NCBI GenBank assembly: GCA_012295275.1
Contig: CM022672.1
Coordinates: 32,188,087 to 32,252,086, forward strand
DNA: 64,000 bases
Source of the DNA: Chrysomallon squamiferum
Lineage: Eukaryota > Mollusca > Gastropoda > Neomphalida > Peltospiridae
Direction of reading: 5' to 3'
The first letter of the stretch is position 1. Each line of letters begins with the position of its first letter. The notes under the pieces were generated by a model. It saw only the letters and a list, made by a program, of their open reading frames with translations. It was not told the origin of the DNA and did not search any database. Shown one piece after another: positions 1 to 12,433 of this stretch. Position numbers and translations under genes: made by a program.

Positions 1-462
1 CGTTATTAATAATTAGAAATAGATTCATCTAATAGTGTTTCTTTTTTTTGTTTGTTTTAATTATTATTTACTTCTTTTTTTTTTTTTTTTTCTGTACCGT
101 GGAATTACAATTTTTTTTTTTCTTTTTGTAAAATGAAGAAAATCAACAGGAGAGACATTTTTTTCCCGCCAGCTCAGTTATTTTTTCCGCGAGAATTGCA
201 GATGTCAGTTATATTACTTCAGCATCAACCAATCAGCGATCAGACGAAACACACGTGGTAATTTTTTTTTACATTTAAATTTCCCTTTTTCGCGCCATTT
301 AAAGTTTGGGAGGCTTGGTGTTAAAGGTTCATAATATTTTCAAAGTAAGAATTTACCTGACACAAAATCGAAACAAAATAAAATAAAATAAATAAATAAA
401 TAAAACCTTTTATTTCCTTGTGCAAGCAAATACAAGGCTGTATCAGGATAGAATCCTTAATT

Positions 463-509
<47 letters not shown>

Positions 510-568
510 TCATTTTGTTTCTTTCTTGCTCCCCTATCTGTTTTCGTTTTTTTCTTCAGTTATTTTAA

Positions 569-630
<62 letters not shown>
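463..630. repeat. (TTAT)n then (TTA)n microsatellites
   Basis: An ATTT/TTAT tract at about 463-510 is followed by about twenty TTA units at 570-630. Both recur, with altered lengths, in the opposite arm near 39905-40050. Confidence 0.95.
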
Positions 631-631
<1 letters not shown>

Positions 632-1889
632 TCATAACATTTGTTGTTGTGCTTCTTGCAGTAAACAACGTTAAAAGAAGCGTCAAACGTTGAACAAGAA
701 TGTGGCTAAAAAGCGCAAACAAAAATTTCATTTCTTAGGGCCGTCTTTCCGAGGCTCTGGTAAATGTTTTATTTCCATGATGAGATATAACATGTAACAA
801 ACATATTCAGTTAATTAGTGTTGTGTGATACGTGTAGTGATGTTTGTGTATGTGAATGTAAGTGTGTGTCGGGCTGAGGGTTGTAGAACGTGCTTGTTTT
901 CGAGGGTGGAGTGGATGTTGCATGGTTGCTGTGGGCCTTTCTTTGCTCTTGGGGCCCGGGACAAAGAACCGGCTGAACTCCCCTCCCCGATAGGCCCAAC
1001 ATCAAAAACATATGCTAATGATCACTAACATCATCCGCTCAGGTTTATATCTGCTATGAAATTTTGGTGGTCATTATGGACCATCTTCTTGGGTTTCTGA
1101 GCCATATTGAATTGGAAAATGACTGTTAGTCCAATTTTAATATCAAACTGATGAACTGATTCAGTGATGATATCAGAAAAAATAGTATAATTTTCGACAA
1201 AAGTTCAAATTTAGTTATCAAAATTAAGCACTGCACGAAACGAACATCGCATGAGTAGTAAACAAAATAACGGCACAGTGATTCGCTTTATTACGACAGA
1301 CTTCAAAAGACACTTTTGGTTAACTGAGTCGTTATGGTGACATCTTCGGGAACGTGACCCCTGAATTATTGTAAACCTTTCTCTCAGTTACTTGTTCCAG
1401 GTGAAGTGCACCAGATCGGCAGCGGACACTGAAAACTGGGTGGGGTAATGTGGATGGGGAGGTGATCTAGTTTTTTATTATAGTTTGAGCGCTGCAGGAC
1501 GAATTGAAGTCGATTGATAAACGATAAAGAAATATGTCGATGATGAATATGTGCGTGTGTTTTCACAACGAGGCCAGCCATGGTGAAACAACAGCGCAGT
1601 GTTCCTGTGTATGGGAAGATGTTAGTTACAGAAAGTGAGATTATTTCACCGGATACAACCGAATAAGTCATATGACAACGTATTTTCTTCTTCTTCTCCT
1701 TTTCGTCTTTTTTATTTTATTTTACAAACGGATTTATCAAACATATATTTACGTATAAAATAAAATTTAAAAAGAATGTTTCGAAGAAACTGTTTCTTTC
1801 AAATGTCATTTAATTTCATAAAAAAGCTATAAACTGTCAGTCTGTACTGAATGAAAATCTCTTCAGGTAAACTGACATTTAAATCTGTA

Positions 1890-2345
1890 CCTAAGTTAGA
1901 CTAACCCGAGACCTAACCCTAATCAAAATGTTAACCTTACTTGTGAAACTCATGATTTTTCCAGATATTTAAACTTAACGCTAAAACTAAAATTAATGCT
2001 AACCCTGGGCGTAAACCTCACTCCTAACGGTATGGTAAAATAAAGAATGTATTTTTATCTTAAAACTCATCATAAGATTGTTCAAAGTCTTATATGAAGT
2101 GTCTCTTGAGATAAATATATATTTTAATCTGATCCTAGACCTAGTCCTGACGCTGTCGCTAACTCTAAATTCAAATCGAACCCTAACCCTGTCTATAACT
2201 TGTATACACTAATCCTAAAATTAACACCTAAACTAACCCTTAATACTAAACCTAACACCAACACTAACCCTAATCCTAAACGTAACACCTACACAAACGC
2301 CTAATACTAAACTTAACACCTACACCAACTCATAATACTATTTAA
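1890..2345 (-). repeat. Degenerate telomere-like (CCCTAA-type) block
   Basis: Many near-copies of CTAACCCTAA and related hexamers, plus a few copies of a roughly 31-bp unit (CCTAACACCTACACTAACCC type). It corresponds to the much longer array at 37218-38620 in the other arm. TTAGGG is the usual animal telomere repeat, but the degeneracy and interspersed spacers point to an interstitial repeat, not a chromosome end. Confidence 0.75.
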
Positions 2346-3531
2346 TATTTTGCATGAGCAGTTAAGAAGTTGACAATGTTTCATAGCAATATTTGATACC
2401 CAAATACTAATTCATTCCTTGCACTTTGAAATAAAATCAAGTTAGTCCTTTGACAGTACAGAATAACTGGATTTATTTTTGTAAGTAATTATCAGTGTTG
2501 AGTTTTAAAAGCAAAGAGATTTTAACACTGAACCTATTTCTGTCAGACAGTGAAGTTATCATTAACACCTATTTATAGTCAGTATAAAATGAAATTTTAA
2601 AACTGGATTTAATTTCTGCCAGTAACTGAAGTTTCCATTAATTAAGGTTAAAACAATTTTTAGTCAAAACAGTTATAAGCTATAATCAGAATTATGGGCC
2701 TTTGTTTGTATAAAAATGTGTTCTCAAGTCAGATCAGACAATAATTTCATGTTTACTCATTTCGATAATTCCAGTATAATGATTCTGTCAACAAGAGGTA
2801 GCAAGTAAAACAAGTACAGACTCCAGTTGTTTCATTTCATTATCACATGAACTGTTTTCTGAACTTTAACTTTGTATCTCCGTGTTGATTTATTCTAAAT
2901 AACACCATAAACAGTGACAAGTATTAATAACCAAATTATGATATCAGTAACTAATTAAGAAAAAGCTACATGATGAAATTACAGGTAAAAATGACTTCTT
3001 TGTCCATTGTTTTGTTATCTGCTTTCCATTCATTTTTAAACTTTTACTTCTTTTGAAGTTTTAAATGAAACAAAAATTGTATAAAATATCAAAAACATTT
3101 ATATGAACAGAAAGTTGAAAACTATGTGGTAAAAAGATCACTTTTCCATTCTGTTAAACGTGTGTCTGTTTGTGAATACATATGTACAGAAAGAAGAGAA
3201 AAATAACACTTTCAGATGTTTCTTTAAGGCTTACTACTGTAAGAATTATTTCAACACACAAAATCATTATTGTATTCATCTGAAATAATCAAATTTTAAA
3301 ACACAACTCAGATGTTTAGTTTTTAATTATTGCTTAATTAGAGACAGAACTAGATAATCCTAACTGTTCAGAAGAGATTTCACTAAACTGAAACACACAC
3401 TCATCAAAATAATAATCATAAACAAAAATTGAAATCTTAAAATAAAAATGAGTAAGAAATAGAAAAAATAAGAAACAAATGGAATAATTAAGAATAAGAA
3501 AAATTCTAATTCAATAAATAAATGCATAACC

Positions 3532-3580
<49 letters not shown>

Positions 3581-4504
3581 TTTCTCAAAAAAAAGAACAA
3601 AAGAAGAAAAAACAACAAATAAATAAACAATCACAAATCAAACAACAACCACAAAGTCTATAAATCTGCAAGAAAACTCAGCTAACAATTATTGTCAAAC
3701 TATCATCAGCTGCAGCATCAGGCTTCTGTCATGTTTGCTTGCAGTTTCAAGGGCAGCTCACTCTGTTCTCACATGATACTTGACTGCGGTTTAGCTGATG
3801 TGGGGCTGGCCCGCTGTTTGCTCATTGCTTTAAGGGCCGCACTGATTATTTAAATTAATGTTATGTATTATGACATTTAGAGTCGCCTAGCATCAGTTTA
3901 GTATTAGTTTTTAAAGTAGTCTAGCCATTATTTATACTTTACAACTACCAGTTACCTACTTAAAGGTGTTAGACATTTTTGTTTTTGTTTTCTTTCTTTT
4001 TCTTTTTTAATATACAATGCTAGGAAGTATTTATCAAATGCAGTATATATATATATATATATATATCTATAATAAAATAACATTTAATTAATATTAACAA
4101 TATTTTTACTGACTATTTTTAGCTTGTTTCCTGGCACTAGACAATGTCAGTGAAATGAAAACAGAAGATCCATAATTAACTATTACTTATTATAAATGTA
4201 TTTGCAGTAAACAGCAGACACTTTTCCTCCCCTCTGAAAAATAATCATGAAGGTAACAATGTAACAAAAGTTCATGCAAAACATTTAACTATAGTCAGAA
4301 GGAAAACTGAACAAATATCTAGAAGTAATATGACAAATAATGGTTATAGGGAATGTTTTGTATTAAGTACATGTGAGGGATTCAAATAAAGCATCTATTG
4401 TAATCTTTGGTTTCACTAAAAATATGTAAAATATATTTCTGTTTGTTTAGAATTCAAGTACTTGGGTGCTGGAAGACACTTGGGACATCTACAAACACTG
4501 CCAC

Positions 4505-4858
4505 TGAGACTGTCTTAACAAAAACAAGACAGTAGTGGTCTGTCAGTATTGTTCAGGTGTGTGGGATGTTGTCACTGAGACTGTCTTAACAAAAACAAGA
4601 CAGTAGTGGTCTGTCAGTATTGTTCAGGTGTGTGGGATGTTGTCACTGTGACTATCTTAACAAAAACAAGACAGTAGTGGTTTGTCAGTAATGTTCAGGT
4701 GTGTGAGATGTTGTCACTGAGAGTATCTTAACAAAAACAAGACAGTAGTGGTTTGTCAGTATTGTTCAGGTGTGTGGGACGTTGTCACTGAGAGTATCTT
4801 AACAAAAACAAGACAGTAGTCTGTCAGTATTGTTCAGGTGTATGGGATGTTGTCAGTG
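4505..4858. repeat. 71-bp minisatellite, about 5 copies
   Basis: Unit of 71 bp beginning CTGAGACTGTCTTAAC and ending GGATGTTGTCA, about five tandem copies with a few substitutions; the last is shortened. The other arm (34990-35070) has a single copy. Confidence 0.92.
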
Positions 4859-6127
4859 TGACTGGGGTGAAAGGTAGGTCAGCAGAGAAGACAGAATATC
4901 TGGCAAGAGAAAAAGATGTCTGAGTCAATTGTGTACATTATATTATCAATTGTCTAAAATATTTTACTATCATGATGAATTAAAGAATGTAATGAACTAA
5001 GACACTGTGTGGATTTTATGAGAGACAATCCTAACTTATTACAAATGATGATAATACTAAAGGTTGTCATCAACCAGTGAGTAAGACTAGAAATATTTAC
5101 AAAATAATAATAAAGAAACAAAATGTAAAAAAAAGAAAAAGTCCAACAACTGGCAGACATTCACATAAATAAAATTGATATAAAAGATACAAACAAAAAA
5201 CCTAGGAATTGAAACAGAAACAATATTTATTCAAGTAATAAAAAATAGGAATCAATTAAATATCAATATAAAAAATATTCATGTCTACTGAAGCATAGTT
5301 CTGGGAAGATGTCACCTTTTTCACAAAACTGAAAACCTCTTGCAAGTTACAGAGAGATCTTAGAGGCACCTTTCCTTCTAGAGGTCTCATGTTCAACCTG
5401 AAAAATAAAAAGAATAAAAAAATTTAAAAAAAAATTATATAGTAATAATAATAATAATAATAATAATGTTTCCAAATGAGATGTTTGAAAATAAGTAAAA
5501 TTCACATAGAACTGTGAGGACAAGTTTGACAAAAATGAAATGTTTGTCACATTGCTATGTCTTATGCCACACATGAAATGAACAAAGAAAATGTTACACA
5601 TAGCACATTGAGTTATATCACAGTCACTGCACTGAGCACAGCTACAAATGTATGTACTTGATGTACACAATCACATCAGTTTAATTCTTACTAAATATTA
5701 GTCAAAGCATTTCAGAGTTTTAAATTACAGGAAAAAAACTGCCACAACTCAATTTTGTACTAGAAGTCAGAATAGTCATTTTCACTCAGATACACAGCCT
5801 GAATAGACAGATGACAGATACAATTTAAAATCAGCAGAAAGTGAATATAAATTATAACTGTGGATAATGCTAGAGATCAGAAATAGAATACTGCACTTTT
5901 TTAAACCTCAACAGTTTGAAATAAGAACACTGAGAAATCTTATATTATTCACTCAGCTGATCTGTTAGAGGACAGAGATTTGGAAGACTACATAGAATTA
6001 TGGTAAGACAGAATGAACACATACAAGTCAGCAGTCTTCCACTGGTAGGTTTGTAGGAGTCTGGTTGTCTACTGATGGGGATGGTGAGTCTGGTCATTCT
6101 CTGCTCGAAGTGAGGAGCCTTATCATC

Positions 6128-6785
6128 CACTGCTGAGTGTACCTGGTCATCCACTGGTAGGGTGTCTGATCATCTGGAATTCAGATTGCATAACAAATTT
6201 AGTTTTCTGTGATGTCCGCATGTTTTATTTTTGCTGTTAATTTCTCAACTGCTTTGGGTTGTTTTAAAAACCTGGCACTTGGTATTTAAAGAGAGAAGGA
6301 AAAACCCAACATGAAAACCAAATGGTTCAATCAGGCACGCAACCCATGTTTTGAATGACATTGCCTTTATGGACCAGTATAGTAAGCCATTGTCTGTTCT
6401 TATTTTGATAGGGTGTAATGTGTAATTAACCTGTGTCAAAAACATTTAATATAGGTATTTTTTTAAGTGTTTAATCTGCCCTCCGTGCAGATTCCTATTA
6501 TATCTTTGTTCGCTGTATGATCTCATTTATTATCATTGGAAAAAGTTATTTAAATTGTATTTTATCGACTGTATAATGTATTATTATCAAGTCACATTTA
6601 TAACTTGTGTTCTGTGTATTTCTCTAGTGGATAGATAGAATTATTGATTTATATAGATTGCTGTCAATTTAGTTTTTAAATTCCTTGTTAGGTGGCCATT
6701 AAAGCATCTTGTTAACCTAGACTGAGCCTTAATAAAACATCCAAGATGTTTTATGGTGTGAGCCCTTAGACAGGATTATAAAAGT
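6128..6785 (+). other. AT-rich stretch; possible 5' LTR of the next element
   Basis: No gene seen. It lies directly before a retrotransposon primer-site-like sequence and contains AATAAA at about 6730, as expected for the R region of an LTR. No matching 3' LTR was found, so the LTR call is inference. Confidence 0.25.
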
Positions 6786-6804
6786 TGGAGCTCTCATCCA
6801 GGAT
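6786..6804 (+). promoter_or_regulatory. Putative primer-binding site of LTR element
   Basis: TGGAGCTCTCATCCAGGAT starts with TGG, the complement of a tRNA CCA end, and resembles the tRNA-Pro type primer site. It sits about 185 bp before the gag start codon at 6989, the right place. Confidence 0.4.
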
Positions 6805-6988
6805 TTTAAAAATAATTAATGTGGGTGTTTTCTAAAATTCTTATGGAATTATTTATTTGGATATATCGAGTATTTCCCCAATTTAATGACAGCTAATTCA
6901 TGTTTATATCTACTAGAGAAAACACAACAAAACAAAATAATAAGAATAAAGAACATTATAAAATTATAAAATCAAAACAGAAATAATT

Positions 6989-7800
6989 ATGGATCAAGAT
7001 ATAGTGCACAATCTTGGTGTAACTTCTATTAAAAGAGCCAAGAGGGCTGAGCTAATAGAATTGACAAATATTCATAATATTTCAAGTCCCAGTCAAGATA
7101 GAGCAAATCAGAGAAGTATTAACAGAGGCTTTTTTTGAGATTCTTTAGACAATGAGAGTGGGGGAAGTAATGACATAGGTGTAACTCAGAGTATGGCAGA
7201 ATCACTGCTATTACAGGATATAAACCTTCAAACAAAAATTAAATTTTAAGAAGGTAGAACATGAAAATGATAAGACAAAAGAGAATATGAAAGAAAAGAA
7301 AATGGAGAGAGAAGACAGGGACAAGGAAAGAGAATTTCTGATAATTAAACAGAAAATGGAGCATGAACTTAAAATGAGAGGAGAGTTTAGACAGAATTCA
7401 AGTGAGAATGGATTGAATGGTTTTAGAATCAATAATTGTTACAGGTCAGTTCTTAATTTTGATGAGAATGATGTTCATATTTTCTTTCTTGAAAGAGTGT
7501 CATTTGAATCTAAATGGCCAAAACAGTTTGGGCATTTAATAGTTCAGAATAAATTGACAGGAAAGGCTGTTCTAGTATATAATTCACTGGATAATGTTCA
7601 GGTTAGAAATTATGAAGTGTTAAAATCAGCTGTGTGATGCATATTGTCAGTCTTTCTGGAGGTTGAGAAAGTCAGTTTCAGAAATGCACTGTGAGTTTCT
7701 GTTCAGAAAACAGAATGCTTATGATAAATGCACTACATCAAACAATACTTGATGATTATTCCCGATTTTGTGAATTTATCATTTTGGAAGAAATAATAAT
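6989..7800 (+). pseudogene. gag relic of gypsy element
   Basis: An ATG at 6989 opens a frame beginning MDQDIVHNLG, with a KRAKRAELIEL segment like the conserved start of these gag proteins. A stop interrupts at about 7136. From 7287 a 116-residue frame carries a charged coiled segment, then the gag core with FDENDVHIFFLERV, KWPKQ and LTGKAVLVYNSL. After the stop at 7635 the match continues in another frame (QSFWRLRKSVSEMHCEF, then a LEE motif near 7785). In the intact family gag packages element RNA; this copy cannot make full protein. Confidence 0.75.
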
Positions 7801-8639
7801 AAAAAATAAAAAATAAAAAAAAAATAAAAAGAAACAAAAAACCAACAATTGTTACATTTGGGAGATCAGGGTTTAGAACATGTAAGCTGCTGATAGCTAC
7901 TTTCTCATCCACCAGTCACCAAGTTGTGAGTTCAGTTTTGCTAAGAATGTTGATGGTAATCAGGAAACATTTTCTGGTAGGGCTACATCAGTTAGGAAGT
8001 TTGGTTTGGGCAGCAGCATAAACATAATACTAGGACAGGGATGGCAGTAAAGAGTAAGCTGAGACAAAGTCTTTTCAACCACACTGTTTGTATTGTAAAA
8101 TAATCAGTCATGTTGTTTCAAGCTTTTATGCCAGAATAAAAAGGATAATCAGAAAACTGTAGGTTTTATTAGAACAAAAACTAAGGACAATGTTTCAAAA
8201 CTACCATATAATCATTCAGTCAGTTAAGAGGAATGTGTACTAACATTCCATTACACAGACTTCTGATCAGTTCACCCTTACATTCTAGAGAGGTGTAGGT
8301 TGGTCTCAAAGATAGTTTACTGAAGGAGGGTGTACATTTTTAGCTTGGTAATGATCTTTCAGATAACTGTTGTAAAAAGTGTGGAACTTTACAGTGTTAA
8401 AAAGACTCCCATTTTAACCTGTGATGATGAGGCAGCTGATACTTTTCTGACCTGTTCTCTATGAGATCTATTGCAAGGAAAATCCTTTCATTGATTTAAC
8501 TGATACATGTTTGTCAAGGATATTTGAAGGAGTAGATGAGATAGATTCAAGTAAAAAGGTTGAATCAGAATCTAGTAAAACAGTGGTTGTTGTTGATCAA
8601 ACACATAGCTTAGCTGAGTTAAATATGTCTGTTTGATAA

Positions 8640-9330
8640 TATCCCACAGATTAACTGGAACATAAAGAGTCTGTGTGAAACACACAAAAGTGATCCATCT
8701 TTGAAAGTGGTGAGGTCAAAAATAGTGGATAAAAACAGAGTAAATGTTTTCGTGTGCATAACGATATGTTGATGAAGAAAACATTAAATAAAATCATGTC
8801 AAATGAAAAGGAGAAGTATGAATGTTTTCAAATTGTAGTACCTATAATATTCAAAAAGCAAATACCTAGTTTAAGTCATGAAAATGTGTTTGCACATCAT
8901 TTGGGGTTAACAAAAATATATGTGTGCATTGCATCAGACTTCTACTGGCTAGGAATGTATCACAACACAAAGAAATTTGTCAAAAGTTGTGAGGGGTGTC
9001 ATAAAAATGGGAAAGCAAATCAAGTTATTCCCCAGCACCCCTAAAATGGATACCAATCACTGGACCTGCTTTTTCAAAAGTATTAGTAGATATTGTGGGA
9101 CCACTGCCCAGAACTAGCCAGGGTAATGAATATCTGTAGACAATAATGTGTGTGAATACTAGGTTCCAGAGGCAATCCCATTACATAAGATGACAACTAG
9201 TGTGGCAGCAAAAGCTCTGATAAAATATTTCATGATGACTGGTTTACCAGATGAAATTCAGTCTGATCAAGGCTCAAATTTCATGTGAAAATTGTTTCAG
9301 CAAGTCATGGTTATGTTAGGAATGCATCAG
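8640..9330 (+). pseudogene. Integrase relic of gypsy element
   Basis: A segment with HKSDPSLKVV leads into a 96-residue frame (8754-9044) that holds the HHCC zinc-binding domain: H42, H48 or H49, C79 and C82, with FYWLGM between. After a stop at 9042 the catalytic core follows: VDIVGPLP carries the first Asp, MCVNTRFPEAIPLHK matches the next block, and IQSDQGSNF carries the second Asp, with further stops. The sequence leaves the family after MLGMHQ near 9330, so the catalytic Glu and the C-terminal domain are missing. In the intact family this enzyme joins element DNA to the host chromosome. Confidence 0.8.
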
Positions 9331-9660
9331 GTGACACAAAAGTGAGTTGGTAAAAATGGTAAATTTGGATAATAGGTGACTGGACAAATCTGGTGTATTA
9401 TATTAATCAGACAATGGGACAGTAAAATAAAGAACTTTATATTGTCAAGTGTTATGCAAATAGTTTGATAATAAAGAAAATTCCTACAAAATCTCTTAGT
9501 CATGTCTGATGTGTTTATCAAGCTCACTCTAGTGGTTCACACAAGAGATTAGAAGGCTTCAACCACAGCGACGTTGCTAGTGATCGAGTGGTTTCACATC
9601 TTAAATACTGACCTATTACTTTGTAAGTTATGATTAAAATTATTTTCATGTTTACTTACT
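9331..9660. other. Intergenic, nothing recognised
   Basis: AT-rich sequence between the 3' break of the gypsy relic and the last exon of the minus-strand gene. No feature seen. Confidence 0.5.
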
Positions 9661-9927
9661 TCACACATCTACAAATGTCATGAACATTACAAACAGTTCC
9701 TTTCTAGTCTTCAGATTTGACATCTTCAGTCTCTTTGTGGCTGTTCCCAGTGGACCTTCTTTCTTGTAATGGGCTTTGCTCTGCACAAAGTGTCTGTAAA
9801 TGGTGTTTAATTTTTCTATAGTCCAACTCACATTTCTAACTGTTTTTCTTTTTCTCTTTTGAATTTTTCATTGCTCCACCTTCATGATTAACACTCTGCA
9901 ACACAACAAGAAGAAGAATAACAAAAA

Positions 9928-9968
<41 letters not shown>

Positions 9969-12314
9969 TAAAAAATAAATAAATAAATAAATAAATAAAA
10001 TAAAATGAAAAATAATATCCCTGACAATGAATCACATTTATTTCAGTCAGTTTTAATGGAGCTGAAACTTTTCATTATCTGTACTCAAAGCTGCTGTGTG
10101 GAAACATATTGTTACAATGGACAACACAGTTTTGTTTCAGTATTTTTTAAGTCAAATAATGAATAGTTTGATGAAAATATTTCAATCTGTATTTATTATA
10201 TGCACATCAAAATAACACTTACCTTGCATCAGTTTAGTATTTATTCCCAAATCTAATACCACCAAACTGAAAAGAAATGATGATTTCACATGAAATGCTT
10301 TTTACTAGGAAATGAGAAACTGTAAGAATCACAAAACACAATTGTTAAAGTGCTACACACAGTAAAATGCTACTGACAAAGATGAATGTAAATGTTTTTC
10401 ATAAGATATCTGTGTCAGTCTAAACTTATGTATACAGTGAGATGATCAGAAACAAATGGATGGATGAAAAAAGAATAAAATGAGATAGAAAAACACAAAC
10501 ACGTATAAATATATATATATATTGTGAGAATGAACTAATAAAATGTGATGTTACTCTGACAAGAAATGTTTTATTTTGAATTACTAGAAACATAATAAAT
10601 CTTTTAACATTACTCCATGGTATTAGTGGCTTAAGTTTTGTTATTTGACTGAAATATTAAATGTTATTAAAGCTTGTTGTAAACTATTGTTAGGATGAAT
10701 TTTTGCAACAGAAAACCTAAAACAATGACTAAATAAATGATCATTACAAGCATTAACTTTTAAATTAAAATAAATAAATAAAAGTGCCACTTAAGCCTGT
10801 ACTTTTCACAAAGTGTATATGAATCATAACATAATCACATATTTGTCTAATTATATTTTTTCTAACATTAGATGGAAATAATCTTTAGAATAAAAACAAA
10901 AATTACACAATAATAACAAGATTAATACACTTCTAAACTATAAATTATTACTGTTATAATTTATTATTAATTTTCATTTGCATGCAGAAATTAAAAAATA
11001 AAAATAAATAAAAAGTAAATAAAGGTAAACAAAACACAACATAAACTTTATCTTGTAAGAATGTAAAATATATATAAAAACTGGGTTCACTTTTAACTAT
11101 AAATGAATTCTTTAGCTGAACTTTATCAGTTTTGTATTGTAAATATGAACTCTATCATTTTGCATGTCTTTATAAAACATTTATTTATTTACTGCTATCA
11201 TAATTAAATAAAAAGCAACACTACAGCACAAGTGGAGTGACATCATAGAACTTAACTATCTGATATGTGAAACATTTACTACCATGTTTTGATTATTAAC
11301 TCTGGTTTAACTGTAAGAAAGATAAATAAACATAAAGAAAGGGAAACAACTCAAAATTTATAACAATAAATGAATCAAGGTAACAAGGATTTTCTCTTAA
11401 TAATTATATTACCCTTTCTCAAGCTACGCATCTTTCATTACTGGTTTCTGTCAACAGACAAATGTTTATCTCAGTAAAAGAACTGACAGCAGAAATGTGT
11501 GTGAAAAACATACCTTTCAAATTATGTATGACTTGTAAAAGTAATAAATAGTTTGTAGTAGCTTTTGACTGAATGTAATAATAATAATATGTGTGTGTGA
11601 ATGATTGGAAAAAGTATCGTTACATCTTACTTGAAATTTTGTCTTCTTCACTTTCCCCTGTCCTTGTATAAATTTTGATCATCAGAGCTATCATCTTGTG
11701 ATGTTTCCCTGTCCTTGTATAATGAGAAATTATTACTATGATCATCAGAGCTGTCATCTTGTGATGTAACTACATCACAAACACTGTCCTTGTATGCTTG
11801 GTCCTCCTCACAAGGCTCATCTTCATCTGACATATCAGTCTGAAATGTTTTGTTACAGTATTGTTAAAAAAACAACACAAAAACAAAACAGGATCTGACA
11901 AAACATATCTTCCATCACAGCAAAGTATATGAACACTGATCTTACATAAAAGAAACAAATACAAAATAATAATAATAATAATAATAAATAAATAAAATGT
12001 TAAATATAAATACCTGAAGTGTGTCATACAATCCAACAGTCCAGGTCTGGAAAAGGCATTTCAAGAAATGATTGATATTTTCCACTTTTCATGCACTGCA
12101 AAAAATAAAATGAAAAAACATCAGAATTGCTACAACTTATTATAATATTATAAAAAAATAAAAAAAAAAAAAAATTAGTGAGAACATATACACACAAAGT
12201 TTAATTAATTACTGACACATGTAAGTACATAAATAGAAAGAGCATTAACTATACAAATTAATGTGTCAAACAATTTCAAGATTCTAACCTAAAATAAATT
12301 AGAAAAAAAAAAAA

Positions 12315-12345
<31 letters not shown>

Positions 12346-12433
12346 CACATATCCCTTGTAAAAACTTGCCTTATGAGATACTTCATCTACAACAGGTTTC
12401 ATGTGCAGTAGATGTCTATCACTTTCAACATAC
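9661..12433 (-). CDS. Multi-exon gene with acidic linker and basic tail, unknown function
   Basis: I do not recognise this gene with certainty. Likely exons on the minus strand: 12433-12370 (contains YVESDRHLLHMKPVVDE, donor GCAAGT, a GC-AG intron); 12095-12014 (ends GLYDTLQ); 11839 to about 11631 (acidic, with a TSQDDSSDD unit twice and YKDR twice); 10266-10223 (LVVLDLGINTKLMQ, donor GTAAGT); and 9895-9661 (basic tail with KRKRKTVRNVSWTIEKLNTI, stop TGA at 9663-9661). Acceptors are good (TTTTTGCAG, ACATTTCAG, TCTTTTCAG, TGTTGCAG). Reading through needs single-base corrections: an A4 run in exon 2, an A5 run in the last exon and perhaps a G4 run in exon 3; phases between the last exons do not all agree. 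An acidic linker followed by a Trp-containing basic block resembles C-termini of repetitive, mobile-element-linked proteins in molluscs and fish. Upstream exons and the start are not found. Confidence 0.5.

Larger units (their letters stand above)
1..6127. repeat. Left arm of a >6 kb inverted repeat
   Basis: Read base by base, this stretch is the reverse complement of 33795-40508: position 1 pairs with about 40508 and 6127 with 33795. Identity is high outside length changes in simple repeats and two minisatellites. The left edge is cut by the window, so the arm may be longer. It holds no convincing gene: open frames of similar length in both arms (1384-1671 minus and 38866-39153 plus) are conserved only because the DNA is. 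Contents include a (TTAT)n/(TTA)n tract, a GC-richer patch at 850-1010, a telomere-like block and a 71-bp minisatellite. Confidence 0.93.
6786..9330 (+). mobile_element. Decayed Ty3/gypsy retrotransposon, Gmr1-like order
   Basis: A leader, gag, a degenerate CCHC knuckle (about 8086-8130, reading CLYCK...H), a protease-region tail (LGNDL at about 8347) and integrase follow one another within 2.5 kb on the plus strand, with many stops and frameshifts. No reverse transcriptase lies between protease and integrase. That fits the gag-PR-IN-RT order of Gmr1-like gypsy elements, with everything after integrase lost; an RT deletion in an ordinary gypsy element is the alternative. The A-rich stretch at 7795-7850 may be a later insertion. 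Dead copy. Confidence 0.75.

Noticed and set aside
418-693. 91-residue open frame in the left arm
   Set aside because: Poly-Tyr/Leu from (TTAT)n and (TTA)n; no ordinary protein sequence.
1384-1671. 95-residue frame conserved in both arms
   Set aside because: Conserved because the DNA is duplicated; no domain, and the differences show no bias towards silent changes that I can see.
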